From positions 6,885,501 to 6,949,500 of the forward strand of contig NZ_CP134706.1 of assembly GCF_038246755.1 (NCBI RefSeq): a DNA stretch of 64,000 nucleotides. The letters are read 5' to 3'. Made by a program: the position numbers and the translations under genes. The stretch's first letter is position 1. Each line of letters begins with the position of its first letter. The DNA is from Micromonospora sp. FIMYZ51. GTDB taxonomy: Bacteria; Actinomycetota; Actinomycetes; Mycobacteriales; Micromonosporaceae. The notes beneath the pieces were generated by a model. It made no database searches. It saw nothing but the letters and a program-made list of their open reading frames with translations, and was not told where the DNA came from. This document shows, in pieces, positions 40,881 to 48,305 of the stretch.

Positions 40881-42194
40881 CGGGTGGGGGTGGGGGTGGG
40901 GGTGGGGGTGGGGGTGGGGGTTAGGGGTGGGGGTGGTTAGGGAGGCGTAGGTGTGGAGGAGGCGTTTGGTGACTACGTCGGGGTGGAAGGTGCGCTCGTA
41001 GCGGGACCGGGCGGCGGCGGAGAGCGCGGCGGCCCCGGCCATGGCCAGCGGTAGCGCTGCGGCCAGTACGGCCGGGTCCGGGGGCACCACCCAGCCGGCC
41101 TCGCCGGTCTGGATCCCGGTGGGCAGGGCGCTCCCGCCGACGGCCGGCTCGACCCCGGCGGGGGCGGAGGCGGTGGCGGCGGGGCCGGTGCCGGCGGGTT
41201 CGCGGGGGGTGTCGGCGCCGACCAGGTACGGGATGCCGCCGAGCGCGGTGCCGAGCACCGGACGGCCACTGGCCAGCGCCTCGATGATCACCGTTGGCAG
41301 TACGTCGTGCCAGGTGGAGGTGGCCAGGACCACGGCGCTCGCGGCCAGCGCGGCGCGTACGCCGGCCCGGTCCAGCGGGCCGAGGAAGGTGACGTCGGCG
41401 CGCTCGGCCGCCACCGACTCGACAAGCGGACGCAACTCGCCGTCACCGGCGATCCGCAGCGGCCCGAGTGCGCCGTCCGGGTGCCGCCGCCAGGCTTCCA
41501 GCAGCAGCGCGAGCCCCTTCTCCGGGGAGAGCCGGCCGAGGAAGAGGAAACCCTGGCCGAGCGGCGCGGGCGTGCCCGGGTCGGGGATTCCGTTCGGCTT
41601 GACCACGATGCGCGAATCCGGGATGCCGTAATCGCGCAGGTGGTCGGCGACCGCGCTGGTCAGGGCGATGAACCGGTCCACCGACTTCCAGGTGCCCCGG
41701 TGCACGGCAAGCGTGGTGGCCATCAGCGCGCTCTGCGCCCGCGACCCCCGGTAGCAGCGGTGCACCACCGCCGGCACGCCGAGCGCCCGGCCCCGGCAGT
41801 CCTGGCAGATCACGCCGTCGCGGAAGTAGAGCCCGGAGGAGCAGACCTGGCGGTAGTTGTGCACCGTCTGCACCACCGGTACGCCGTGCTTGTGTGCGGT
41901 CCGCACCACCCAGGGCGAGAGCAGGGGGTACGGGTTGTGCAGGTGCAGCACGTCCGGCCGGTGCTCGGTGAGCAGGCGGGACAGGTCCTGCTGGGCCCGG
42001 GGCGCATAGATCGGGGAGATCGGCAGCAGCGCCTTGGCCGTCTTCGGCATCGAAGCGATCTCGTCGGAGCTGCGCAGGAACGGCAGCACCTCCACGCCGG
42101 CTGCGGTGAGCTGGGCGATCTCCGCGTCGACGATGGTGTTCTCACCGGAGGGTTGAGCTTCCCGGTACCGGTTGTGTGCCACCACGATTCTCAC
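40851..42194 (-). CDS. Glycosyltransferase family 4, repeat-extended C-terminus
   Basis: The 447-residue GT-B protein shows a GT4 plan. The N-terminal Rossmann domain holds HNRYREAQPSGENT and HLHNPYPLLSP; the hinge PNGIPDPG leads to GRLSPEKGLALLLEAW. The E-x7-E-type motif is PTVIIEALASGRPVLGTALGGIPYLV. A 45-residue Ala/Gly/Pro-rich insert (~345-390) interrupts the C-domain. The GTG at 42194 is the natural start. The last ~22 residues are His-Pro repeats plus VDHEVGGSC, encoded by the GTGGGG repeat and a palindrome arm. The mature homologue probably ends earlier, near TYASLTTP. It faces the glycerol-1-phosphate operon and is divergent from the Fpg-like gene. Confidence 0.85.
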   Translation of the reverse strand: MRIVVAHNRYREAQPSGENTIVDAEIAQLTAAGVEVLPFLRSSDEIASMPKTAKALLPISPIYAPRAQQDLSRLLTEHRPDVLHLHNPYPLLSPWVVRTAHKHGVPVVQTVHNYRQVCSSGLYFRDGVICQDCRGRALGVPAVVHRCYRGSRAQSALMATTLAVHRGTWKSVDRFIALTSAVADHLRDYGIPDSRIVVKPNGIPDPGTPAPLGQGFLFLGRLSPEKGLALLLEAWRRHPDGALGPLRIAGDGELRPLVESVAAERADVTFLGPLDRAGVRAALAASAVVLATSTWHDVLPTVIIEALASGRPVLGTALGGIPYLVGADTPREPAGTGPAATASAPAGVEPAVGGSALPTGIQTGEAGWVVPPDPAVLAAALPLAMAGAAALSAAARSRYERTFHPDVVTKRLLHTYASLTTPTPNPHPHPHPHPHPHPVDHEVGGSC

Positions 42195-42218
42195 GGCAAA
42201 GAAGGCTACCGTTGAACG

Positions 42219-43079
42219 GTGCCCGAACTTCCAGAGGTGGAGGCGCTCGCGGGTTACCTGCGGCAGCGCGCGGTAGGCCGCCGCGTCGACCGGCTGGAGA
42301 TCACCGCGATCAGCGCCCTGAAGACGTACGATCCGGCGCCGACTGCTGTCGCGGGCCGGACGGTGACCGACGCGCGGCGGCACGGCAAGTTCCTCGACGT
42401 CGTCTTCGACGGCGGTCTGCACCTGGTGGTCCACCTGGCCCGCGCGGGTTGGCTGCACTACCGCGAGGCGTTCGCCTCGACGGTGCCGCTACGTCCCGGC
42501 AAGGGGCCGATCGCGCTGCGGGTCCGCCTCGACGACGGCTCCGGCTTCGACCTGACCGAAGCCGGTACGCAGAAGAAGCTCGCCGCCTATCTGGTGACCG
42601 ACCCGCAGGCGGTGCCCGGGGTGGCCAAGCTCGGGCCGGACGCGCTCTCGGCCGACCTCGCCACCTTCGCGGGCGCGTTACGCAGCCGCCGTGGACAGGT
42701 CAAGGGGGTGCTCACCGACCAGGCGGTGCTGGCCGGGGTGGGCAACGCGTACTCGGACGAGATCCTGCACGCGGCGAAGCTGTCACCGTTCGCGCTCACC
42801 AACCGGCTGACCGACGATCAGATGGCGGCCCTGCACGCGGCGACCCGGCGGGTGCTCGGTGACGCGGTGACCCGTTCGCTGGGTCAGCGGGCCGCGGAAC
42901 TGAAGGGCGAGAAGCGGTCCGGGCTGAAGGTGCACGCCCGCACCGGTCTGCCCTGCCCGGTCTGTGGCGACACCATCCGGGAGGTCTCGTTCGCCGATTC
43001 CGACCTCCAGTACTGCCCGACCTGCCAGACCGGCGGCAAACCCCTCGCTGACCGTCGGTTGTCCAGACTCGTACGGTGA
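42219..43079 (+). CDS. Fpg/Nei-family DNA glycosylase/AP lyase
   Basis: The 286-residue protein starts with MPELPEVE; the mature Pro2 is the Schiff-base nucleophile and Glu3 follows. It has the helix-two-turn-helix region GVGNAYSDEIL and a C-terminal zinc finger C-x2-C ... C-x2-C (LPCPVCGD / YCPTCQTG), all intact. It removes oxidised bases and nicks DNA. The GTG at 42219 lies only 24 bases from the divergent GT4 start, so promoters overlap. The PELPEVEA form is typical of actinobacterial Fpg/Nei paralogues other than MutM itself. Confidence 0.93.
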   Translation: MPELPEVEALAGYLRQRAVGRRVDRLEITAISALKTYDPAPTAVAGRTVTDARRHGKFLDVVFDGGLHLVVHLARAGWLHYREAFASTVPLRPGKGPIALRVRLDDGSGFDLTEAGTQKKLAAYLVTDPQAVPGVAKLGPDALSADLATFAGALRSRRGQVKGVLTDQAVLAGVGNAYSDEILHAAKLSPFALTNRLTDDQMAALHAATRRVLGDAVTRSLGQRAAELKGEKRSGLKVHARTGLPCPVCGDTIREVSFADSDLQYCPTCQTGGKPLADRRLSRLVR

Positions 43080-43334
43080 GTAACGCCACTCGCTGGTTAC
43101 GGAACGGAATCGGACGCGCGGTGCGTAACCACCGGTCCGCCGCTCTACCCGGGCCGCCATCCATCGGTATAGTGGCCCGGTCCCCGGCTTCCGGATGGCG
43201 TGGAGCCGGCCAGATGCCAGGTGAAAACGAGCCCGTCGCGCAATGTCCCTCGGGTCGGCGACGCAACGGATCACGCGTGGAAGACTGGAACGGTGGGCGA
43301 CCCGCGTCCTCACGGCGAGTGAGCGGCGCGTGGC

Positions 43335-44918
43335 ATGCGGGAGGACATGGGTGAGGTGACGACTAGCCTCCAGCGCCCGGTAACCAACGAAGGCCGGAGC
43401 AGACTCGTGCGGCACGTCGACAGCTTCGAGATCCAGCCGCCGAATCAGCCGTCCCACAACGGCGTACCCCGGTCGGCCTGGGCCCGGGCCCGGCGTCGTG
43501 TCTCCCGCTGGCACCGTCCGTACACCCTGATTCTGCTGCTGCTCGACTTCGCCGCGGTGGCTTTCTCCAGCTTCACCGCGATCCACACCTTCGACCAGGC
43601 CACCGCCGGTTTCCACGCCGCGCAGGACGACCCGACCTGGTTCTTCACCGTCGCCTTCCTGCTGCTGCCGCTCGGCTGGCTGATCATTCTGTGGTTCAAC
43701 GGCGCCTACGACCGGCGCTGCCTGGGGCTCGGGCCGGACGAGTTCAAGCGGGTGATCCGGGCCGGCGTGGCGGTCTGCGCGGCGGTCTCCTTCATCGCCT
43801 TCGCCACCAAGACCGACCTGTCCCGGTTCACCGTCGGCACCGCGCTGCTGATGGCCCTGCTGCTGATCCTGCTGGGCCGGATCCTGACCCGCTTCGTGCT
43901 GCACGTGATGCGCCGCAACACCCGGCAGGCGGCGCACCGGATGGTGCTGGTCGGCACCTTGCCGGAGTGCCTGGAGGTCTACACGGCGGTCACCCGTAAC
44001 CCGTCGGCCGGGCTGGTGCCGGTGGCCATCCACATCACCGACGGTTACGCCGCAGCCAAGGGGGTGCAGACCCCGGTGCCGGTGTACGCCGGCCGCGACG
44101 TGCTGGCCCTGGTGCGGGAGGTCGGCGGCGACACCATCGCGGTCTGCGGCTCGGCCAGCGCCGAGCCGGGCGAGCTGCGCCGGCTGGCCTGGCAGTTGGA
44201 GGGCTCCGGCGTCGACCTGGTGGTGGCTCCGCAGCTGACCGACATCGCCGGCCCCCGGGTGCACATCCGGCCGATCGAGGGCCTGCCGCTGCTGCACGTC
44301 GAGGAGCCGACCCTGTCCGGGCCGGCGCTGCTGGCCAAGAGCATGATGGACCGGGTCGCCGCCGGGCTCGGCCTGCTGCTGCTGGCGCCGGTCTTCCTCG
44401 CCATCGCGGTCGCGATCCGGATCTCCGACCCCGGGCCGGTCTTCTTCCGCCAGCCTCGGGTGGGACACGAGGGACGCACGTTCCGGGTGTGGAAGTTCCG
44501 GACCATGTACGTCGACGCGGAGGACCGGCTGGCCAGCCTGGTCGACCAGAACGAGACCGACGGCATGCTGTTCAAGATGAAGCAGGACCCCCGGGTCTTT
44601 CCGGTGGGCCGCTTCCTGCGTGCCTCCTCCCTCGACGAGCTGCCGCAGCTGATCAACGTGTTGAAGGGCGAGATGTCGCTGGTCGGGCCGCGACCGCTGC
44701 CCGCCGACGACGGTGACTTCCTGGGCGATGTGCGGCGTCGGCTGCTGGTCCGCCCCGGCATGACCGGGTTGTGGCAGGTGTCCGGCCGCTCCGACCTGTC
44801 CTGGGACGAAGCGGTCCGGCTCGACCTCTACTACGTCGACAACTGGTCGCTCGCGTACGACCTGAGCATCCTGTGGCGCACGGTGGGCGTGGTGCTGGCC
44901 CGCAAGGGCGCGTACTGA
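43335..44918 (+). CDS. Exopolysaccharide polyprenyl glycosylphosphotransferase (WbaP/PglC-type)
   Basis: The 527-residue protein has an N-terminal module of four or five membrane helices (~55-185), a Rossmann-like domain (~190-310; VLVGTLPECLEVY) and a C-terminal bacterial sugar transferase domain. In the last, DRVAAGLGLLLLAPVFLAIAV is the re-entrant helix and the catalytic part reads FRQPRVGHEGRTFRVWKFRTM, ASSLDELPQLINVLKGEMSLVGPRP and RPGMTGLWQVSGRSD. It transfers a sugar phosphate to undecaprenyl phosphate, the first step of a surface glycan. The ATG at 43335 is used; ATG 43347 and GTG 43356 are alternatives. No polysaccharide flippase or polymerase is adjacent. Confidence 0.92.
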   Translation: MREDMGEVTTSLQRPVTNEGRSRLVRHVDSFEIQPPNQPSHNGVPRSAWARARRRVSRWHRPYTLILLLLDFAAVAFSSFTAIHTFDQATAGFHAAQDDPTWFFTVAFLLLPLGWLIILWFNGAYDRRCLGLGPDEFKRVIRAGVAVCAAVSFIAFATKTDLSRFTVGTALLMALLLILLGRILTRFVLHVMRRNTRQAAHRMVLVGTLPECLEVYTAVTRNPSAGLVPVAIHITDGYAAAKGVQTPVPVYAGRDVLALVREVGGDTIAVCGSASAEPGELRRLAWQLEGSGVDLVVAPQLTDIAGPRVHIRPIEGLPLLHVEEPTLSGPALLAKSMMDRVAAGLGLLLLAPVFLAIAVAIRISDPGPVFFRQPRVGHEGRTFRVWKFRTMYVDAEDRLASLVDQNETDGMLFKMKQDPRVFPVGRFLRASSLDELPQLINVLKGEMSLVGPRPLPADDGDFLGDVRRRLLVRPGMTGLWQVSGRSDLSWDEAVRLDLYYVDNWSLAYDLSILWRTVGVVLARKGAY

Positions 44919-44961
44919 TCCCCTCTTCCCCTCACCCGGCGCAACCAGCAGGATCATCGGC

Positions 44962-46188
44962 GTGGGTGGCAACCTCTCCGCGATCATCGGAGTCTTCTCG
45001 CTGGTCACCGTCGTGGCCGCGACCCTGGTCGCGGTCGCCCGGCTACGCGGACGCCGGGGCATCGCCACCCCTGGTCAGCGGGCCACCTACGAGGTGCTGC
45101 ACACCGCCGGGCTGGCCGCCGAGCCGCTGCGCACCGGGCTGAACCCGACCAGCGCGGCCAAGGCCGCCCGGCACCTGCGCACCCTGATCGGCGCGGAAGG
45201 ACTGGCGCTCACCGACACCGACGACGTACTCGCCATCGACGGGCGCGGCGCGCACCACGGCGAACAGCTGCGCGCGGCGGCCCGGCGGGTGGTCGCCTCG
45301 GAGCGGTCCACGGTGCTCGCCGAGTCCGAACTCTCCTGCGATCGGCTCGACTGCCCGGTCCGGGGGGCGGTGGTGACGCCGTTGGCGGGTGGGGAGGGAC
45401 GGATCGCCGGTGCCCTGGTCGCGGTCACCGCCGGGGTACCCGCACCCGGTCTGTTGCAGGCCACCCTGGAGACCGCGCACTGGGCCAGCAGCCAACTCGC
45501 CCTGGCCGAGTTGGACTCGTCCCGGGAGCGGCTGGCCCGAGCCGAGGTCCGGGCGCTACGGGCGCAGATCAGCCCGCACTTCATCTACAACGCGCTTACC
45601 GCGATCGGCTCGTTCGTCCGGACCGACCCGGAGCGGGCGCGGGAGCTGATCCTGGAGTTCGCCGAGTTCACCCGCTACTCGTTCCGGGCGCACGGCGAAT
45701 TCACCACGTTGGCCGAGGAGCTGCGCTCGATCGATCGCTACCTGACCATCGAACGGGCCCGGTTCGGCGACCGGCTCCAGGTGCGCCTCCAGATCGCCCC
45801 CGAGGTGCTGCCGGTGATCCTGCCGTTCCTCTGCCTGCAACCACTTGTGGAGAACGCCGTCCGGCACGGGTTGTCGCGCAAGCCCGGCACGGGCATGGTG
45901 AGCATCGAGGCCCAGGACGCGGGCGCCGAATGCCACATCACGGTGGAGGACGACGGAGTGGGGATGGATCCGGGCACGCTTACCGCCGGGATCGCCGAGC
46001 TGGCCGGGAGCACCGGCGACCCGGGCGACGACCCGGGCCAGCACGTCGGTCTCTCGAACGTCGACGAGCGACTCCGGTCGGTCTTCGGGGACGGCTTCGG
46101 CCTGGTCGTGGAGACGGGTCTGGGTTCGGGTACGAAGGTGAGCATGCGGGTGCCGAAGTTCCACCCCGGCGTACGGGCCAGCTCGTGA
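44962..46188 (+). CDS. LytS-type sensor histidine kinase
   Basis: The 408-residue protein has one N-terminal membrane helix (~3-28), a GAF-like domain (~60-190; GLALTDTDDVLAIDG) and a His_kinase/HATPase pair. The phospho-acceptor histidine is in RAQISPHFIYNALTAIGSF (LytS-type H-box), the N-box is QPLVENAVRHGLSRK, and the G-boxes are DDGVGMDP and GLSNVDERL. Kinases of this class partner with LytTR regulators, here the next gene, whose GTG overlaps this stop. The signal may be a carboxylate, judged from nearby symporters. The membrane input is smaller than the 5-8 helices of typical LytS. Confidence 0.93.
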   Translation: MGGNLSAIIGVFSLVTVVAATLVAVARLRGRRGIATPGQRATYEVLHTAGLAAEPLRTGLNPTSAAKAARHLRTLIGAEGLALTDTDDVLAIDGRGAHHGEQLRAAARRVVASERSTVLAESELSCDRLDCPVRGAVVTPLAGGEGRIAGALVAVTAGVPAPGLLQATLETAHWASSQLALAELDSSRERLARAEVRALRAQISPHFIYNALTAIGSFVRTDPERARELILEFAEFTRYSFRAHGEFTTLAEELRSIDRYLTIERARFGDRLQVRLQIAPEVLPVILPFLCLQPLVENAVRHGLSRKPGTGMVSIEAQDAGAECHITVEDDGVGMDPGTLTAGIAELAGSTGDPGDDPGQHVGLSNVDERLRSVFGDGFGLVVETGLGSGTKVSMRVPKFHPGVRASS

Positions 46189-46958
46189 CCGGCAACGGCG
46201 GGACGTCGGGCTTTCTGCGCGTACTGGCGGTGGACGACGAGCCACCGGCGTTGGACGAGTTGGCGTACCACCTGCGGGCCGACTCCCGGGTGGCCCGGCT
46301 GCACACGGCCGGCGACGCCACCGAGGCGCTGCGGGTGCTCCGCGACGGCGACGTGGACGTGGTCTTCCTGGACATCCGGATGCCCGGCCTGGACGGCATG
46401 GAGCTGGCCCGGGTGCTGCGCCGGTTCGCCCGGCCACCGGCGATCGTCTTCGTCACCGCGTACGACGACGGCGCGGCGGACGCCTTCGACCTGGGCGCCA
46501 CCGACTACGTCCGCAAGCCGGTACGCGCCGAGCGGCTGGCGGAGGCGCTGCGCCGGGTGGTCGGCTCGCGGGTGGTGCCGTCGCATCCGGCCGCGCTGGC
46601 CCGCGCCGAGGAGGATCCGACGATCCCGGTGGAGCTGGCCGGCAGCACCCGGATGCTGCCCCGCTCGGCGGTGCGCTGGGTGGAGGCGCAGGGCGACTAC
46701 GCCCGGCTGCACACCGCGGAGGGTTCGCACCTGGTCCGGGTGTCGCTTGCGACGCTCGCCGAGCGGTGGGCCGACGCGGGGTTCGTCCGGATCCACCGGT
46801 CGTACCTGGTGCAGCTGCGGCTGATCGCCGAGCTGAGGCTGGTCAACTCCGGGTACGTGGTGGTGGTCGACGGCACCGAACTGCCGGTGAGCCGCCGGCA
46901 CACCCGGGAGCTGAAGGACAAGCTGGTCCGGGCCGCCAAGCAGGAGTGGGGTCGCTAG
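46185..46958 (+). CDS. LytTR-family response regulator
   Basis: The 257-residue protein has a receiver domain (VLAVDDEPPAL; phospho-acceptor Asp in VVFLDIRMPG near residue 65; FVTAYDDG; KPV lysine) and a C-terminal LytTR DNA-binding domain (~150-255; VRWVEAQGDYARLHT, FVRIHRSYLVQ, LPVSRRHTRELKD). The GTG start overlaps the kinase stop (GTGA), so the pair is translated together. LytTR regulators bind imperfect direct repeats; targets may include the DUF485-symporter operons downstream. Confidence 0.94.
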   Translation: MTGNGGTSGFLRVLAVDDEPPALDELAYHLRADSRVARLHTAGDATEALRVLRDGDVDVVFLDIRMPGLDGMELARVLRRFARPPAIVFVTAYDDGAADAFDLGATDYVRKPVRAERLAEALRRVVGSRVVPSHPAALARAEEDPTIPVELAGSTRMLPRSAVRWVEAQGDYARLHTAEGSHLVRVSLATLAERWADAGFVRIHRSYLVQLRLIAELRLVNSGYVVVVDGTELPVSRRHTRELKDKLVRAAKQEWGR

Positions 46959-47035
46959 GAAGCCAACGGCTGGACCGCCGGAGGCTGAGGCCGGACGCTG
47001 CTCGGTCGCGCGCTCGGGCCGGCGGCCTGGTCGTG

Positions 47036-47257
47036 CTATTCCTGCTCGTCGCCGTCGGTGGCGCGCGGCTGCCGATACTTCGCGATCCAGGCTTCCACAT
47101 CCGCCTTGAGCCACACCTTGGTAGCTCGCAGTTCCTGGTAGGGCTCGGGGAAGGTGGGCCGCATCGCGATCTGCTGAAAGCGCGAGCGGGTAACGCCGAG
47201 CATCTGGGCGATCTCCCACGGCCCTACCAGCTCGCCTGGTCCCTTCCCAGCAGCCAT
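47036..47257 (-). CDS. Small AlpA/excisionase-like helix-turn-helix protein
   Basis: The 73-residue protein consists of a winged HTH (LVGPWEIAQMLGVTRSRFQQIAMRPTFPEP) followed by LRATKVWLKADVEAWIAKYRQ, the AlpA/MerR-like excisionase layout. The ATG at 47257 is chosen; a longer frame exists. It may bind the 16-bp palindrome at 47312-47327 in the gap it shares with the divergent Cys-rich gene. No integrase is near, so it may be a chromosomal regulator instead of a mobile-element factor. Confidence 0.8.
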   Translation of the reverse strand: MAAGKGPGELVGPWEIAQMLGVTRSRFQQIAMRPTFPEPYQELRATKVWLKADVEAWIAKYRQPRATDGDEQE

Positions 47258-47311
47258 AGAGCCGAAGGTATGTGCGCGTTGCCCTCCTTGGGTGGGGGTC
47301 CCCGATCGCTC

Positions 47312-47327
47312 ACCCCCGATCGGGGGT
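47312..47327. promoter_or_regulatory. Palindromic operator candidate with + strand promoter
   Basis: ACCCCCGATCGGGGGT is a perfect 16-bp palindrome, with an extra half CCCCGATCG at 47300-47308. A + strand promoter follows (TTGACA 47338-47343; TGTGAT 47361-47366; 17-bp spacer) for the small Cys-rich gene. It is the most likely binding site for the divergent HTH protein. Confidence 0.55.
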
Positions 47328-47441
47328 CTCCGGATGCTTGACAGTTGAGGAGATGGCGGGTGTGATTTGGAGAGCCCCTCGGCTGTTGGAGGCGGAGCCC
47401 GGCGGCCGGGGGTGCCTGGACTCGTGTGGGAGGAGCCGTCG

Positions 47442-47681
47442 ATGCAACGCCACGCACCCGTCAAACCCCTCTGGTTCTGTGCCGCGTGCGCGCATGGCTG
47501 GCCCTGTCGACAGGCCCGTACGGAGTTACGCGCCGAGTACGGCACGGTCCGGCTGTTGGGCCTGGACATGGCCGACCTGCTCACCGAGGCGACCGCCGAC
47601 CTGACCCGCCTCGGCGCGCCCCTCGACCCCCGCGACATGCACGTCAGGTTCCTGGGCTGGATCAGGAAACCGGAAGGATAG
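47442..47681 (+). CDS. Small Cys-rich hypothetical protein
   Basis: The 79-residue protein has an N-terminal Cys cluster FCAACAHGWPCRQARTEL (three Cys, possibly metal binding), then a helical segment and a C-terminal RFLGWIRK. The ATG at 47442 has GGGAGGA eight bases ahead and a promoter lies upstream. I do not recognise the family; similar short proteins occur next to HTH genes in actinomycetes. The palindrome at 47681-47728 begins at its stop codon and should end its transcript. Confidence 0.65.
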   Translation: MQRHAPVKPLWFCAACAHGWPCRQARTELRAEYGTVRLLGLDMADLLTEATADLTRLGAPLDPRDMHVRFLGWIRKPEG

Positions 47682-47728
47682 ATCTTGGACCGGCCGTGCC
47701 CCTATGGCGGCGCTCCCGGTCCAAGATC
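47681..47728. repeat. Palindrome with GATC-type ends (D)
   Basis: GATCTTGGACCGG (47681-47693) and its exact complement (47716-47728) flank a 22-base loop, starting at the stop of the small Cys-rich gene. It resembles the other GATC-ended palindromes (A-C) and is a likely terminator. Confidence 0.75.
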
Positions 47729-47741
47729 GGGGACTTGGGGC

Positions 47742-47793
47742 TTGTCCACCGGGTTATCCACAGGGGTGAAGCGTTGTCCACAGGTTGTCCACA
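47742..47793 (+). promoter_or_regulatory. Cluster of four DnaA boxes
   Basis: All boxes face the same way on the + strand: TTGTCCACC (47742-47750), TTATCCACA (47754-47762), TTGTCCACA (47774-47782) and TTGTCCACA (47785-47793). Start-to-start spacings are 12, 20 and 11 bases. TTGTCCACA is the preferred DnaA box of actinomycetes. The cluster lies just ahead of the DUF485-symporter operon. Confidence 0.8.
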
Positions 47794-47833
47794 GCCCTCT
47801 TGACAATTGTGGGGAGCGGACCAGACTGCCGGG

Positions 47834-48304
47834 ATGGTCGCCGAGGAACCAGTGCCGGCACCCCGCCGGCCCGAGCCGTATCGGGCCGACGGGGCGCAGC
47901 CGGAAGGCGTGGGCGTCCCAGCGGACGTACGGCACTCGCCGGCGCGTACCCGGGTGGTGTTGGCCGAGGTGTCCCGGCGGCAACACCGGCCCGGCGGCAC
48001 CCGCACCGAGTTGACCCAACAGACCCGGGTCGGTGCGGCACTGATCCACGGCCTGGTTCGCGCCCAGTTGGCCCTGGCACTGCAACTGTCGGCCGTGATC
48101 ATGGTGACGTTGGGCGGGTTGCCGCTGCTCTTCGCCGTCGCACCGTCGGTCGGCCAGACGACCGTGCTCGGGGTCAACCTGCCGTGGCTGCTGCTCGGGG
48201 TGCTCTCCTTCCCGTTCCTGGTCGCGGTCGGCTGGACGTACGTGCGGTTGGCCGAACGCAACGAGCAGGACTTCACCGACCTGGTCCAGCGGCCGGAGCG
48301 CTGA
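47834..48304 (+). CDS. DUF485-like small membrane protein of a symporter pair
   Basis: The 156-residue protein has a disordered N-terminal ~65 residues (Pro/Arg-rich, longer than usual for DUF485) and two membrane helices (LALALQLSAVIMVTLGGLPLLFAV and LPWLLLGVLSFPFLVAVGWTYV). DUF485 (YjcH-like) proteins occur with cation/acetate symporters, and here the symporter begins one base after the stop. The ATG at 47834 is chosen over 47807. The DnaA-box cluster and a TTGACA hexamer (47800-47805) lie in its promoter region. Confidence 0.78.
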   Translation: MVAEEPVPAPRRPEPYRADGAQPEGVGVPADVRHSPARTRVVLAEVSRRQHRPGGTRTELTQQTRVGAALIHGLVRAQLALALQLSAVIMVTLGGLPLLFAVAPSVGQTTVLGVNLPWLLLGVLSFPFLVAVGWTYVRLAERNEQDFTDLVQRPER

Positions 48305-48305
48305 G

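Noticed and set aside
42783..45068. Long minus-strand frame opposite the Fpg-like and sugar-transferase genes
   Set aside because: It lacks domain features and sits opposite two clear genes. High GC makes long shadow frames common.
47742..47793. Replication origin oriC
   Set aside because: Only four boxes are present. No dnaA, dnaN or AT-rich unwinding region is near, and the flanking genes are not origin genes.
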